Source: a virus. Taken from it: DNA of 43,165 nt. Numbering within the stretch: the stretch's first letter is position 1; each line of letters starts with the position of its first letter. The DNA lies in the IMG/VR virus record IMGVR_UViG_3300043398_000501, positions 1 through 43,165 of that record; one strand, given 5' to 3'. Both the position numbers and the translations under genes were made by a program. The notes beneath the pieces were generated by a model. That model saw only the letters and a program-made list of their open reading frames with translations, ran no database searches and was not told the origin of the DNA. Below are positions 16,567 through 24,458 of the stretch, piece by piece.

Positions 16567-19008
16567 GTGGGACTGTTCACCATAGCCGCCCAGCTGATAT
16601 TCAACACCCAGGGTGCGACTCTGGCGAACCAGAGATTCGTTCGGCTGTTGAAGGCGACCGACAAAGAGATGACGATGGTTCAGCAGCAAGCGAAGAAGAC
16701 CGGCATGAGCGTGAAGGACTTCCTTCGCGCCATGGAGCTCAAGCTCAAGCCGATTCCGGTCAGTCCCTGGCAGCGAAACGTCAGGATCGCCTCTCAGACC
16801 CTCAGCTCGTTCACGAGGTTCGTGCATGAGGCGCGGATCGCCATCAACCAGCTCAACGGAACGCCTGTCCGTGGCGGCCACCACGCGCATCTTCAAAAGA
16901 CCCATGGGATTCTGAAGGGGATCGTTCATACGACCAAGGAGGCTCACGGTGGTCTCAGAGCGTTCCTTCAGGAGGCGTCGGCGCACGCGCTGGCCGGGGC
17001 TATGGGCGGGCACGGTGAGGGTGGCGGCGGGGGTCACGGCGACGCTGGAATCATCGCTGAGTGGATCAAGTCAGCAGCCGTGACGGAGCAATCCAAGCTC
17101 ACTTTCGACGCCATGTTGGGTGATCAGAGCAAGAGCAAGGATCTCATGAAGCGGATCACGCAATACTCGGCCGCGACCCCGTTCGCTCGAGCCGACGTCA
17201 TTGGTGCGTCCAAAAGGCTCCTCAACATCACCGGAACCGACGTCAACGAAAACGAGCGCTTGTTCAAGATGGCCGGCAATATATCGGCGCTGCGTCCTGG
17301 ATCCAAAGTCGAAGATGTCGGTATGGGCATCGTCCAGGCCACCGTGGGTGAATTCGAGATCCTCAAGAGCTCCTTCGGCCTCATGCTCAACGCCAAGATG
17401 TTCGAGGACGCCGGCACGGCTGGCAGCAAGTCCTACACCAAGGCCGTGTTGAGCGAGATCGAGAGACAGTTCAAGAGCAAGACAGGCGGTCGCGACCTCG
17501 TTGGGGCGCTGGGCGAATCGCTGCTCGGCAAGGTGTCCACGCTCCAAGACAGTCTTGAGATCATCGGCGACATGATCGGAGAGAAGCTCATCGAGATCTT
17601 CGACATGAAGGAGGTGGTCCAGGGAGCCATCGACTTCTTCGACCAGTTCGGCAAGGCCTTCACGATATTCATGGGTCACTCGGAGGATGTCTCTCTCGAG
17701 GATATGCTCAAGTTGGATCCGAACATCGTGAACGTTGTGAAGAAGATCGTCGACGGTCTGCACAAGATCGAGGAATGGCGGGAATATTTCATGCCCGCCG
17801 TCAAGCCCATGGTCATGACGCTGATCGAGGTCGGCGTGGGCTGGCACAAGGCGATCATGGGGTTCGGCGTCGCGATGGGTGTCATGGCGGTCGGAGGCAG
17901 CGCCATCGGTCCGATCATGGCGTTGGTCCTCGGCGGAGCGACGGCTGTGGGTGGGATCATAGCGTCTCTGTCTGGTATCATCGTGCCCGTGCTCATCGTG
18001 GTGCTCGGACTATTTCAGATGGGACTGACGGCCACGATCTTCGCCATAACGGCCTTGACCGGCGCGTTGGTGATCGGCTACGCCTCGTTCAAGGCGTATC
18101 AGCGCGATAGCGAGAGCGCGACTCAAGCCATGTGGCGATTTGCGGTGTCGATCAAGGACGGTGTTCTCAAGGCCGTCGAGATCTTCATGGCGTTCTGGCG
18201 CCCATTCTACGGTGTCATAGGTCCGGCGATCTCAGCGGCCGTTGACCACATCTCGACCGCCTTTAAGGGGATGGTCGCTCCGTTCGGGGAACTCCTTGGG
18301 TTGTTTGGGATCATGTTCGGCCAGGCCGGTCAAACCAACTTGGACAAGTGGGCTACCCTCGGTCAGGATGTCGCGAACGTCTTGTGGTACGGCATATGGT
18401 TCTCGTCCTCTGCCGTGGTCGCCGTGTTCAACACCATCGGATGGCTGATCTCGCACATACTTCAGCCCCACTTCAAACATCTTGTGAGCGACATCTACAG
18501 GGTGGGCAAGGCGTTCTTCGACTTCGTGTCGGGCACCGGGACCCTGGGCAACGTCCTGAAGACCACCCTGGGCGGAGTGGCCGATACCCTCCTACTGCCG
18601 TTCAGGGTGTTCTTCTCGACGATCACGGATGTGGCTGGTGCCGGATTGATGTCCTTGGCCGACGCTGTTCGTCCGTACAATCAATGGGCCGCGGATCAGA
18701 TCGCCGGCGCTGCAGCGGGGTTCGAAACGGCTGGAGATGTGATCAGAGAGGGGTTCCTCAAGACCGATCAGCTGTTCAAAAATGGCGTCGAGGTCAAGAT
18801 GCCGGACATGGAGATCAAGGCCTCCGCTCCAGTGGAGGTCAAGATCGACGGTCAGAAGATCGCCGACACCACCGTTCAGACCGAGATGCGCGCCAGAAAC
18901 TCGGGCAGAGGAGGAGACCCGATGAGCCCGGAGGAGCTTGGATTCGTTCTCGAGGGCAATTCCAGGATACGACCCGTGAGTCTCAACGAGGTGGCGGGGG
19001 GTAGTTGA
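16567..19008 (+). CDS. Tail tape measure protein
   Basis: An 813-residue protein, GTG start with GGAG six nt upstream. The N-terminal part is helical (LANQRFVRLLKATDKEMTMV), followed by a glycine- and histidine-rich linker (about residues 140-157). A segment at about 175-260 (FDAMLGDQSKSKDLMKRI, then ATPFARADVIGASKRL) matches the typical tape measure 'tail length' domain. A long hydrophobic stretch at about 434-508 (MAVGGSAIGPIMALVLGG onward) could form membrane helices used in DNA entry. The length predicts a tail of roughly 120 nm at 1.5 angstroms per residue. It lies directly after the chaperone and before the hub genes. Confidence 0.85.
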   Translation: MGLFTIAAQLIFNTQGATLANQRFVRLLKATDKEMTMVQQQAKKTGMSVKDFLRAMELKLKPIPVSPWQRNVRIASQTLSSFTRFVHEARIAINQLNGTPVRGGHHAHLQKTHGILKGIVHTTKEAHGGLRAFLQEASAHALAGAMGGHGEGGGGGHGDAGIIAEWIKSAAVTEQSKLTFDAMLGDQSKSKDLMKRITQYSAATPFARADVIGASKRLLNITGTDVNENERLFKMAGNISALRPGSKVEDVGMGIVQATVGEFEILKSSFGLMLNAKMFEDAGTAGSKSYTKAVLSEIERQFKSKTGGRDLVGALGESLLGKVSTLQDSLEIIGDMIGEKLIEIFDMKEVVQGAIDFFDQFGKAFTIFMGHSEDVSLEDMLKLDPNIVNVVKKIVDGLHKIEEWREYFMPAVKPMVMTLIEVGVGWHKAIMGFGVAMGVMAVGGSAIGPIMALVLGGATAVGGIIASLSGIIVPVLIVVLGLFQMGLTATIFAITALTGALVIGYASFKAYQRDSESATQAMWRFAVSIKDGVLKAVEIFMAFWRPFYGVIGPAISAAVDHISTAFKGMVAPFGELLGLFGIMFGQAGQTNLDKWATLGQDVANVLWYGIWFSSSAVVAVFNTIGWLISHILQPHFKHLVSDIYRVGKAFFDFVSGTGTLGNVLKTTLGGVADTLLLPFRVFFSTITDVAGAGLMSLADAVRPYNQWAADQIAGAAAGFETAGDVIREGFLKTDQLFKNGVEVKMPDMEIKASAPVEVKIDGQKIADTTVQTEMRARNSGRGGDPMSPEELGFVLEGNSRIRPVSLNEVAGGS

Positions 19009-19009
19009 C

Positions 19010-19687
19010 GTGAGTCTTCCGACCTGGACCATGATCAACATGGACAATGTCCTGAGTCTTCCCGTCGTTGGACAGTTCGACCCGAGGATCCAGGAGGACA
19101 AGGGTCAACCGATCTGGCAGGTGAAGCCAGGCGTGGCCGGCGCTCAGCCGTTCATCAAATACACCGGCGTGAACATCTCCACGATGTCGTTTGAGTTCTT
19201 GGCGATCGGAACCACGGTCCTAGACCCATACCCGTTGTTGGCATGGATGAGGTTGAACGAGTTGGCCGCCAACGATGAGGCGCTCGGTCATCCGCCGAGG
19301 ATCGCGTTCGCTCACGGACCCATGGTGGCTGAGGGATTCATCACGTCGCTTCCCGAGGCTCCGTTCGAATACTGGGGAGGCGACAACGCGATCCGCTCCA
19401 GGATCGTTCGTCAGATCGGACCCGTGAGGATCACGATCACTCGGCTTCCCAAAGATCCGATGGAGATCTCCCTCAAGACGTCGTACGTGCCGTACACGGA
19501 GGACGTGGAATTCGAGGACGTCTGTAAATCACAGTACGGCGACGCCAGACTGTGTCAGACTTTGGCGATCTACAATCAGGGCGTGCTCCTCGGTAGCAGG
19601 CTCGAACTTCCGCGCAGAAAATCCGGTCTGGTGTCCAACGTGACGCCGATCGCTCCGTATCAGGGCGATCCCATACCAGGATTGTGA
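19010..19687 (+). CDS. Baseplate hub/tube-initiator protein (CIS tube, gp53/Afp7-like)
   Basis: A 225-residue protein; GTG lies one base after the tape measure stop. Residues about 75-150 read HPPRIAFAHGPMVAEGFITSL and later RQIGPVRITITRL, which resemble the 'PP...f.wG....G.i.s....f....P.ra.v...l' pattern of tube-like baseplate proteins in contractile systems. In those systems the protein joins the tube to the hub, sometimes with a LysM domain. No clear LysM is seen at the C-terminus, which is short and proline-containing. It precedes the gp27/gpD-like hub gene, the usual order. Confidence 0.6.
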   Translation: MSLPTWTMINMDNVLSLPVVGQFDPRIQEDKGQPIWQVKPGVAGAQPFIKYTGVNISTMSFEFLAIGTTVLDPYPLLAWMRLNELAANDEALGHPPRIAFAHGPMVAEGFITSLPEAPFEYWGGDNAIRSRIVRQIGPVRITITRLPKDPMEISLKTSYVPYTEDVEFEDVCKSQYGDARLCQTLAIYNQGVLLGSRLELPRRKSGLVSNVTPIAPYQGDPIPGL

Positions 19688-19690
19688 TCC

Positions 19691-20902
19691 GTGGGAAAGT
19701 ACGTCGATCCGATGAAGGAGCTCGGAAACAGAGCCGGGCTGTTCACTACGGGTGGATTTGAGCTCGACCTGTCCGGTCTATCGTCGATCAAGGCCAGACT
19801 GCAGATCAACGCGGCCGATGAACTCACGGTCGTGATGCCGGCTCAAATCCTCGATGGTCTGTGGAGATCCGACATGCCTGTGTGGCAGGTCGGCGCCAAT
19901 CTGGTCCTCAAGATGGGCTATAACGGCGACTTGGACCTCATCCAAGAATTCGAGGTGGTCTCCACCACGGTTGAGTATGGGGCGGACGGTGAGGAGGAGA
20001 TGACGGTCAGAGGGGTCTCTGATCTCGCCAGAGCCGCTCGCAACAAAAATCATCGAGCGTTCAAGGGCGATGACAAGAGCGTCATCGATGAGATCTGCGC
20101 ATCGTACGGTTGGACTAACGGTGTGACCGGAGAGCTGGCCAAATCGACGGCCAGGCTGAAGGAAAACGGCAAGTCGGATCTGGAGCTGCTCAAGCGGATC
20201 GCCAAGGAGGCCGTCCTCGGCGGACCTCGACTGACCAGAGACAAGGTCCTTCTGATGCCAAGTCCAGGAGTCGGTGACCTAAAATTCGCCAGAGGGATCC
20301 CCACCAAGTCTGGAGAACATCGAAGACTGCACAGCATACAGGTCAACAGAGAAGGCGGCGCGATGACCACGCGCGTCGCCATCGTGGGTTGGGACCCAGA
20401 GAAGAAGGAATTCGTCGAGACGGATTTCGAGGCTGATGAGTTCGGCGGCGATCCGAAGATCGTCTATGAGGGGAAACCTTCCACCAAAGCGTTGAAGGAT
20501 GAGGCAACGACGCAGGGTCTCGTCCTCGCAGTCATCGAACACAAGGGTCAAAACAAGAGCGACCGAGTCGATGTCCTCAGCAGCGGGAAGTATCTCAACG
20601 AGACTGACGCTGTGGACCTCGCCAGACGATGGTTCATTTTGCGAGAGAAACTCAGCAGATGGTCCAATGTCACCGTGGACGGCAACGCTGACTTGTTGCC
20701 GTATACGTCGTTTGAGATAGACGGCAACTTGGCGAACATGGACAAGGGAACGTGGTTGCCGATCACGATCGAACATGTCGTCGACCAGGGAGGCTGGCGG
20801 TGCGAGTGTAGGTCGATTAGAGTGGTGGATGAGGCCGTGATCACTCCGGTGGATCCCGGTGGATTCGTGTCTGGGGCCAAACCCAAGAAGAACGGTCGAT
20901 AA
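19691..20902 (+). CDS. Baseplate hub protein (T4 gp27 / P2 gpD-like)
   Basis: A 403-residue protein, GTG start with AGGA upstream. The layout follows the late-control gpD/gp27 family: beta domain with EFEVVSTTVEYGADGEEEMTVRGVSDLARAAR (about residues 80-115), then DDKSVIDEICASYGW (about 125-140), KSDLELLKRIAKEA (about 155-170), and a second barrel with TDAVDLARRWFILREKLSRW at about 305-325. gp27-type proteins form a trimeric ring that links the tube to the spike. The matching spike (gp5/gpV-like) is on the other strand near 42 kb. The gene ends the plus-strand structural block. Confidence 0.75.
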   Translation: MGKYVDPMKELGNRAGLFTTGGFELDLSGLSSIKARLQINAADELTVVMPAQILDGLWRSDMPVWQVGANLVLKMGYNGDLDLIQEFEVVSTTVEYGADGEEEMTVRGVSDLARAARNKNHRAFKGDDKSVIDEICASYGWTNGVTGELAKSTARLKENGKSDLELLKRIAKEAVLGGPRLTRDKVLLMPSPGVGDLKFARGIPTKSGEHRRLHSIQVNREGGAMTTRVAIVGWDPEKKEFVETDFEADEFGGDPKIVYEGKPSTKALKDEATTQGLVLAVIEHKGQNKSDRVDVLSSGKYLNETDAVDLARRWFILREKLSRWSNVTVDGNADLLPYTSFEIDGNLANMDKGTWLPITIEHVVDQGGWRCECRSIRVVDEAVITPVDPGGFVSGAKPKKNGR

Positions 20903-21034
20903 ATCAACGGTTCATCCAGATTGACCTCAGATTCATCGAATTACAGCATCTTTATTGCTGACCACCACTTGGTAGCCCCTATGTCTAGGGGCAATTTATA
21001 GCATCGAGATCCCTATTCCAGATGGAGGTGCCTG
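20903..21034 (+). other. AT-rich intergenic region between the hub gene and the putative lysis genes
   Basis: This 132-base gap is clearly more AT-rich than the genome around it. It contains a 5-bp stem (CAGCA 20944-20948 with TGCTG 20956-20960) and a perfect 7-bp inverted repeat at 20975-20992, followed by AATTTATAGC. TTGACC at 20921-20926 resembles a -35 element but has no good -10 at normal spacing. GGAGG at about 21024-21028 is the ribosome binding site for the next gene. It probably separates transcription of structural and lysis genes. Confidence 0.5.
20975..20992 (+). terminator. Perfect 7-bp hairpin, possible terminator or operator
   Basis: GCCCCTA (20975-20981) pairs with TAGGGGC (20986-20992) around a TGTC loop. 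The following AATTTATA is AT-rich but lacks a run of T, so it is not a textbook terminator. A TTGGTA (20969-20974) stands immediately before the hairpin, so an operator overlapping a weak promoter is an alternative. Confidence 0.35.
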
Positions 21035-21259
21035 ATGCTCCAGAGGCAGTTCGTCGGAGTGAGGGTCAGCTTTGTGATCGCGGCCGTCGCGTGTTACTTC
21101 GGCGCCATGTTGGTCTGCGCCAAGTTTCCTGGACTCTCCCAGGAGGTCGTCTTTTCGGCCTTCGAAAAGTTGATCGTCGCCATAGGCGTGGCGGTGGTCG
21201 GCGACACCGTCAGACCATCAGGGTCTTCGACCACGGCCTTCAAGGGGAGCAGTCAATGA
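21035..21259 (+). CDS. Small two-helix membrane protein, possibly holin
   Basis: A 74-residue protein, ATG with GGAGG six nt upstream. Two hydrophobic segments are seen: about residues 11-31 (VSFVIAAVACYFGAMLVCAKF) and about 38-58 (VVFSAFEKLIVAIGVAVVGD). This size and topology fit class II holins, which form the holes that trigger lysis. The short tail is polar. It overlaps the next gene (ATGA), which encodes another membrane protein. There is no recognisable endolysin nearby, so a holin role is inferred from structure and position only. Confidence 0.5.
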   Translation: MLQRQFVGVRVSFVIAAVACYFGAMLVCAKFPGLSQEVVFSAFEKLIVAIGVAVVGDTVRPSGSSTTAFKGSSQ

Positions 21260-21552
21260 GCATCAAACAGAAGTTGATTCTGGTGGCAGTGGTCGCACTC
21301 GCGGTCGTCATCGTCGCGTCATTTTTGGCGGGTCAACTGCCGAGTCTGCCTCAGGCGATCGCTTTGGTCATGGCATCATTCGGGATCACGACGGTTGCCG
21401 ACGCCAATGCAAGCATCAGAGCTTCGGAGGACGAGTCTGCCAGGGCGAAGACGAAGATCTCCAACGTCTCTGACCTGGACTCTGCACGTCAAAAATCGAA
21501 GGCCAGGTCCAACAAGGACCTGGCCAAGGACGTCGACAGGTTGACCGACTGA
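21256..21552 (+). CDS. Small membrane protein with charged tail, possibly lysis-related
   Basis: A 98-residue protein. ATG overlaps the previous stop (ATGA) and has AGGGGAG upstream. The first 45 residues contain two hydrophobic segments (LILVAVVALAVVIVASFLAG and LPQAIALVMASFGITTVA). The remaining half is helical and highly charged (SARQKSKARSNKDLAKDVDRL), like a cytoplasmic or coiled tail. It may be a second holin, an antiholin or a spanin-like protein. The stop codon lies inside a 12-bp palindrome shared with the convergent gene. Confidence 0.45.
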   Translation: MSIKQKLILVAVVALAVVIVASFLAGQLPSLPQAIALVMASFGITTVADANASIRASEDESARAKTKISNVSDLDSARQKSKARSNKDLAKDVDRLTD

Positions 21553-21558
21553 TCAGTC
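21547..21558. other. 12-bp perfect palindrome at the convergent gene junction
   Basis: GACTGATCAGTC spans the stop codons of the two convergent genes: TGA at 21550-21552 and, on the other strand, TGA at 21555-21553. The two transcription blocks meet here with no spacer. The palindrome has no loop and no T-run, so it is not a usual terminator. Confidence 0.6.
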
Positions 21559-21942
21559 AGCGACCGCTATTCCGGTCACCACGGCTGCTGACAGTCCACC
21601 CACGATGATGGTCGTCCATATGGCGATGTTGCGCTGTCTGGCCATGGCATCGGCTCGAGCGACAGCCACATCTACAGCGAGTCGAGAGGCCTCGGCGGAT
21701 TCAGCCATGGCCCTGTGGTCGTCGGCGCATCTGTCCAAGGCGACCACGGTTGATTGCCATCCTTCCTTGATCTGAGGGACCTGAAGTCCGAGCTGCGCCA
21801 ATGACACGAGGGTGTCCATTCGCTCACGCGCCACGAGCAGCGAATCCACCGTGGCCGTGACGGTCTGACCCGCCTCCACGGCCACGGTGGATGGTTGGTC
21901 GGCGGCCATGGCGGTCGAGAGGACGGTCATCAAGGTGATCAC
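21553..21942 (-). CDS. Small exported protein with C-terminal membrane anchor, possibly spanin-like
   Basis: A 129-residue protein whose GTG start overlaps the nrdJ stop (GTGA), so it is probably translated after nrdJ. A short hydrophobic N-terminus (ITLMTVLSTAMA, followed by ADQ) looks like a signal peptide with an A-x-A type cleavage site, though it lacks positive charges. The middle is helical. The C-terminus has one clear membrane segment (about residues 105-127, IAIWTTIIVGGLSAAVVTGI) ending in a single Asp. This arrangement places the middle outside the inner membrane. Neighbouring putative holins on the opposite strand make a lysis role attractive but unproven. Confidence 0.5.
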   Translation of the reverse strand: MITLMTVLSTAMAADQPSTVAVEAGQTVTATVDSLLVARERMDTLVSLAQLGLQVPQIKEGWQSTVVALDRCADDHRAMAESAEASRLAVDVAVARADAMARQRNIAIWTTIIVGGLSAAVVTGIAVAD

Positions 21943-24359
21943 TTGGTCCCCCAGTCGATCTTGCACTCTCCCGACGGACACTCGAGTGCCGTCAAGACTT
22001 GCATGGGCTTGGATTGATCCCTGTACACGGAAGTTCCGGGGATCCCCAGGGACCACGACTTCGTGTACGCATCGCTGATATCATGGACCGTGGCGCTCTT
22101 TGGGAGATTCACGGTCTTGCTCACGGACATGCAGCAGAACGCGCACACGGCCCCATGAACAGCGATGTGCGCCTCCGGCGACACTCCGTCCATAGCCGTG
22201 ACCATCCACGGCTTGGCCCGATGTTCCGGATTGGCCCACATGTCGTGACTCGTGACATCTTCGCCGGAGTTGTCCTTGCGTCCCACCCCCCAGGAATATG
22301 GGGGCTCCACCCCAGACGTCACGGTGGTCTTGGCTTCGTTCAATCTCGACGACACCCATGAGGCGATCATCGAGATCGTGCCGGTCGGAGCCACCGACGT
22401 GACGCAGGTGTGCGCGGCGACCTCACCTTGAGCCGCCCTGAACGATAGATCCCTCCATCTGACGTCGTGGTTGTCGGCTACCTTGTAGTCCCTGGCTAAC
22501 CACTCGCGCCGGAGAAAGATCTCGGTCATCTTTGTTCCGTTCCACGCCTTGGGAGTGCTCAACCCGACCTTGGCGAGTCTGAACGACTCTTCCCACGCGG
22601 CCAGAGCGACCTCAGACATGACGGTCGCCGCAAATCCTTCGGCGCACTTGGAACCGTACTTCACGTGGAACTTGATCATCGCCTCGACGAGGCCCATGAT
22701 CCCCACGCCCACGGTCCTGAAGTGCTCGCGACTCATCCTGTCGATGAACTCCACCGGACACTCATTGTGCTCCATCGCCATCGCGATGTACCTGGCCGTC
22801 AACGTCGCGGCGTGCTTGACGTTGCCCAGAAACGCTTCAAACTCTGGAGACTTGGCCAGCCACGTCCAGTGGATCTCGTCGTGAAAGCCGACGTCCCTCC
22901 AATCCGGCCAGCGCCCCAAACTGGACGTATCGACCGGGTCCGCGCACGCCCTCAAGTTGACCGACGCCAGGTTGCAGGATCCTCCCGGACTGTTGGTGTA
23001 CTCCGAACATGGATTGGACAACCGTTCTCCGTACACCGAACTGTCGACCGGTTGGAACCTCTCGTACGTGTCGCGGAACACCGCTCCGGGATCCGCATGG
23101 TTCCACGCGTTGAAGCAGAACAGGTCCCAGATCTGAGCGGCCTTGATCCTGCCCTTCAGGTGTCCGATGGCAGGGAGGATCTTCGTGCGATAGAACCTGG
23201 CGTACTTCGTGTCTCGCCACTGGTTTTGGTTCGGAGCGAGGTTCGCCCTCAGGCCCTCCCAGGTCGTGATGATCACTGCGTATCTGGCCCTGCAGGACTC
23301 GCTCTCCGTGACCGAGGAGTAGTCCTCGTCGACGTCGAACGCCTTGTCGTACTCCCTCAGGCCCTCTCCGAGAGCGTCGGTCTTGGTCCACGGGAGTTCG
23401 CCGTCCTTCACGGAATCTTTGGACCACCACGCGAAAGTCCAGTCTCCCCCAGTGTCCTTCGCTGACATGAACGCATCGGAGAACCTGACGCTCATGTTGC
23501 AGTTCTGCAGCGGGAGTTCCCAGTCCCGATTGGCTTCCCTCGACTGACCGGTGCTCCAATCCGTCACCATCGGGACGACCCGTCCGTCGATCAGAGACAC
23601 GATTTTCGCGCCGATGGCCTCGTCGAGGTCCTGATGGAGCATGTGGTCCATGGCCTCTTCCCAGGTCGGCCACTCCTTGCCTTTGAGAAACAGGGTGCTG
23701 AACCGATGCACGAATGGTGACAGGACCTGAGCGTCGCTCGCGACCAAGACCGCCTCGGCGTTCGTCGGCCAGTCGTCCAGCCATCCGAGGACACTGGGAC
23801 TCTTGGCCAGAATGAACTCCAGAACGTCGGGATGGCGGTCGTCGATCTGGAGCATCAGAGCTCCTCTCGCTCTGCCTGACCCAGTGATGTATCCAGTCGT
23901 CCCTTCGATGCGCAGGGCAGGCCCGCCCTCGCACATCGAGCCCATCGCCCCTTCGGAACAGTGCTTGATCTTCGTCCCCCTCGGCCTGACTGAGGAGACG
24001 TTCAGGCCATATCCGCCAGAAGACGTGTAGACGTCCTCAGCATCGGAATCGGCCTGTCTGAACTCCTTGAGGGTGTCCCCCATCGGACCGACGTAGCACG
24101 ACGACCCGTTTCGGGCTGACCGTCTCTTCGTGCCGTAGTTCCACAGCTGCGGTGATCCAGGCACGAAGAGGGCCATGGCCATCGCGGTCAAGAATTCGGA
24201 CTTCATGCCGGTCACGTTCACACCGATGTTCTCGGCGTGGTTCACGACAACGTTTACCACGCGCTCGAACACGTCCCCCCAACCTCGCTCGTCGCTTCCC
24301 GGCGCCTTGTATCTCTGTTCGAACAGATTGACTTCGTAGGCGTTGTCGGGAACCGACAT
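21939..24359 (-). CDS. nrdJ: Class II (adenosylcobalamin-dependent) ribonucleotide reductase
   Basis: An 806-residue enzyme converting ribonucleotides to deoxyribonucleotides for phage DNA synthesis in the host cytoplasm. Visible motifs: FVPGSPQLWNYG (about residues 65-76), GSSCY with the first active-site Cys (about 88), SSGGYGLNVSSVRPRG (about 113-128), NPCSE with catalytic Cys and Glu (about 449-453), SCNLASVNL (about 461-469), and APTGTIS in the C-terminal third. The end, ECPSGECKIDWG, carries two cysteines suited to thioredoxin-linked re-reduction. The single chain without an NrdB-like partner and the SCNLASVNL motif indicate class II, which needs vitamin B12 but no oxygen. ATG has GGAG six nt upstream and a likely promoter just before. 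Confidence 0.95.
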   Translation of the reverse strand: MSVPDNAYEVNLFEQRYKAPGSDERGWGDVFERVVNVVVNHAENIGVNVTGMKSEFLTAMAMALFVPGSPQLWNYGTKRRSARNGSSCYVGPMGDTLKEFRQADSDAEDVYTSSGGYGLNVSSVRPRGTKIKHCSEGAMGSMCEGGPALRIEGTTGYITGSGRARGALMLQIDDRHPDVLEFILAKSPSVLGWLDDWPTNAEAVLVASDAQVLSPFVHRFSTLFLKGKEWPTWEEAMDHMLHQDLDEAIGAKIVSLIDGRVVPMVTDWSTGQSREANRDWELPLQNCNMSVRFSDAFMSAKDTGGDWTFAWWSKDSVKDGELPWTKTDALGEGLREYDKAFDVDEDYSSVTESESCRARYAVIITTWEGLRANLAPNQNQWRDTKYARFYRTKILPAIGHLKGRIKAAQIWDLFCFNAWNHADPGAVFRDTYERFQPVDSSVYGERLSNPCSEYTNSPGGSCNLASVNLRACADPVDTSSLGRWPDWRDVGFHDEIHWTWLAKSPEFEAFLGNVKHAATLTARYIAMAMEHNECPVEFIDRMSREHFRTVGVGIMGLVEAMIKFHVKYGSKCAEGFAATVMSEVALAAWEESFRLAKVGLSTPKAWNGTKMTEIFLRREWLARDYKVADNHDVRWRDLSFRAAQGEVAAHTCVTSVAPTGTISMIASWVSSRLNEAKTTVTSGVEPPYSWGVGRKDNSGEDVTSHDMWANPEHRAKPWMVTAMDGVSPEAHIAVHGAVCAFCCMSVSKTVNLPKSATVHDISDAYTKSWSLGIPGTSVYRDQSKPMQVLTALECPSGECKIDWGTK

Positions 24360-24384
24360 CTGAGACTCCAGGTTGAAAGAGGGG

Positions 24385-24414
24385 ATTCTAAGAAGCAGAT
24401 CTTCAATCTATCAA
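24385..24414 (-). promoter_or_regulatory. Probable sigma70-type promoter before nrdJ
   Basis: On the minus strand TTGATA (24414-24409) and TAGAAT (24390-24385) are separated by 18 bases, close to the TTGACA/TATAAT consensus. Transcription would begin about 24378, leaving a leader of about 20 bases with a GGAG site before the nrdJ ATG at 24359. The surrounding sequence is AT-rich against a GC-rich genome. Confidence 0.5.
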
Positions 24415-24458
24415 GACGACGTGGATGGCACCCAGGGACGACATTCGACCGGTGGCGA

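Noticed and set aside
21547-21558. Bidirectional terminator at the convergent junction
   Set aside because: The palindrome has no loop and no T-tract, so a stable terminator hairpin is unlikely.
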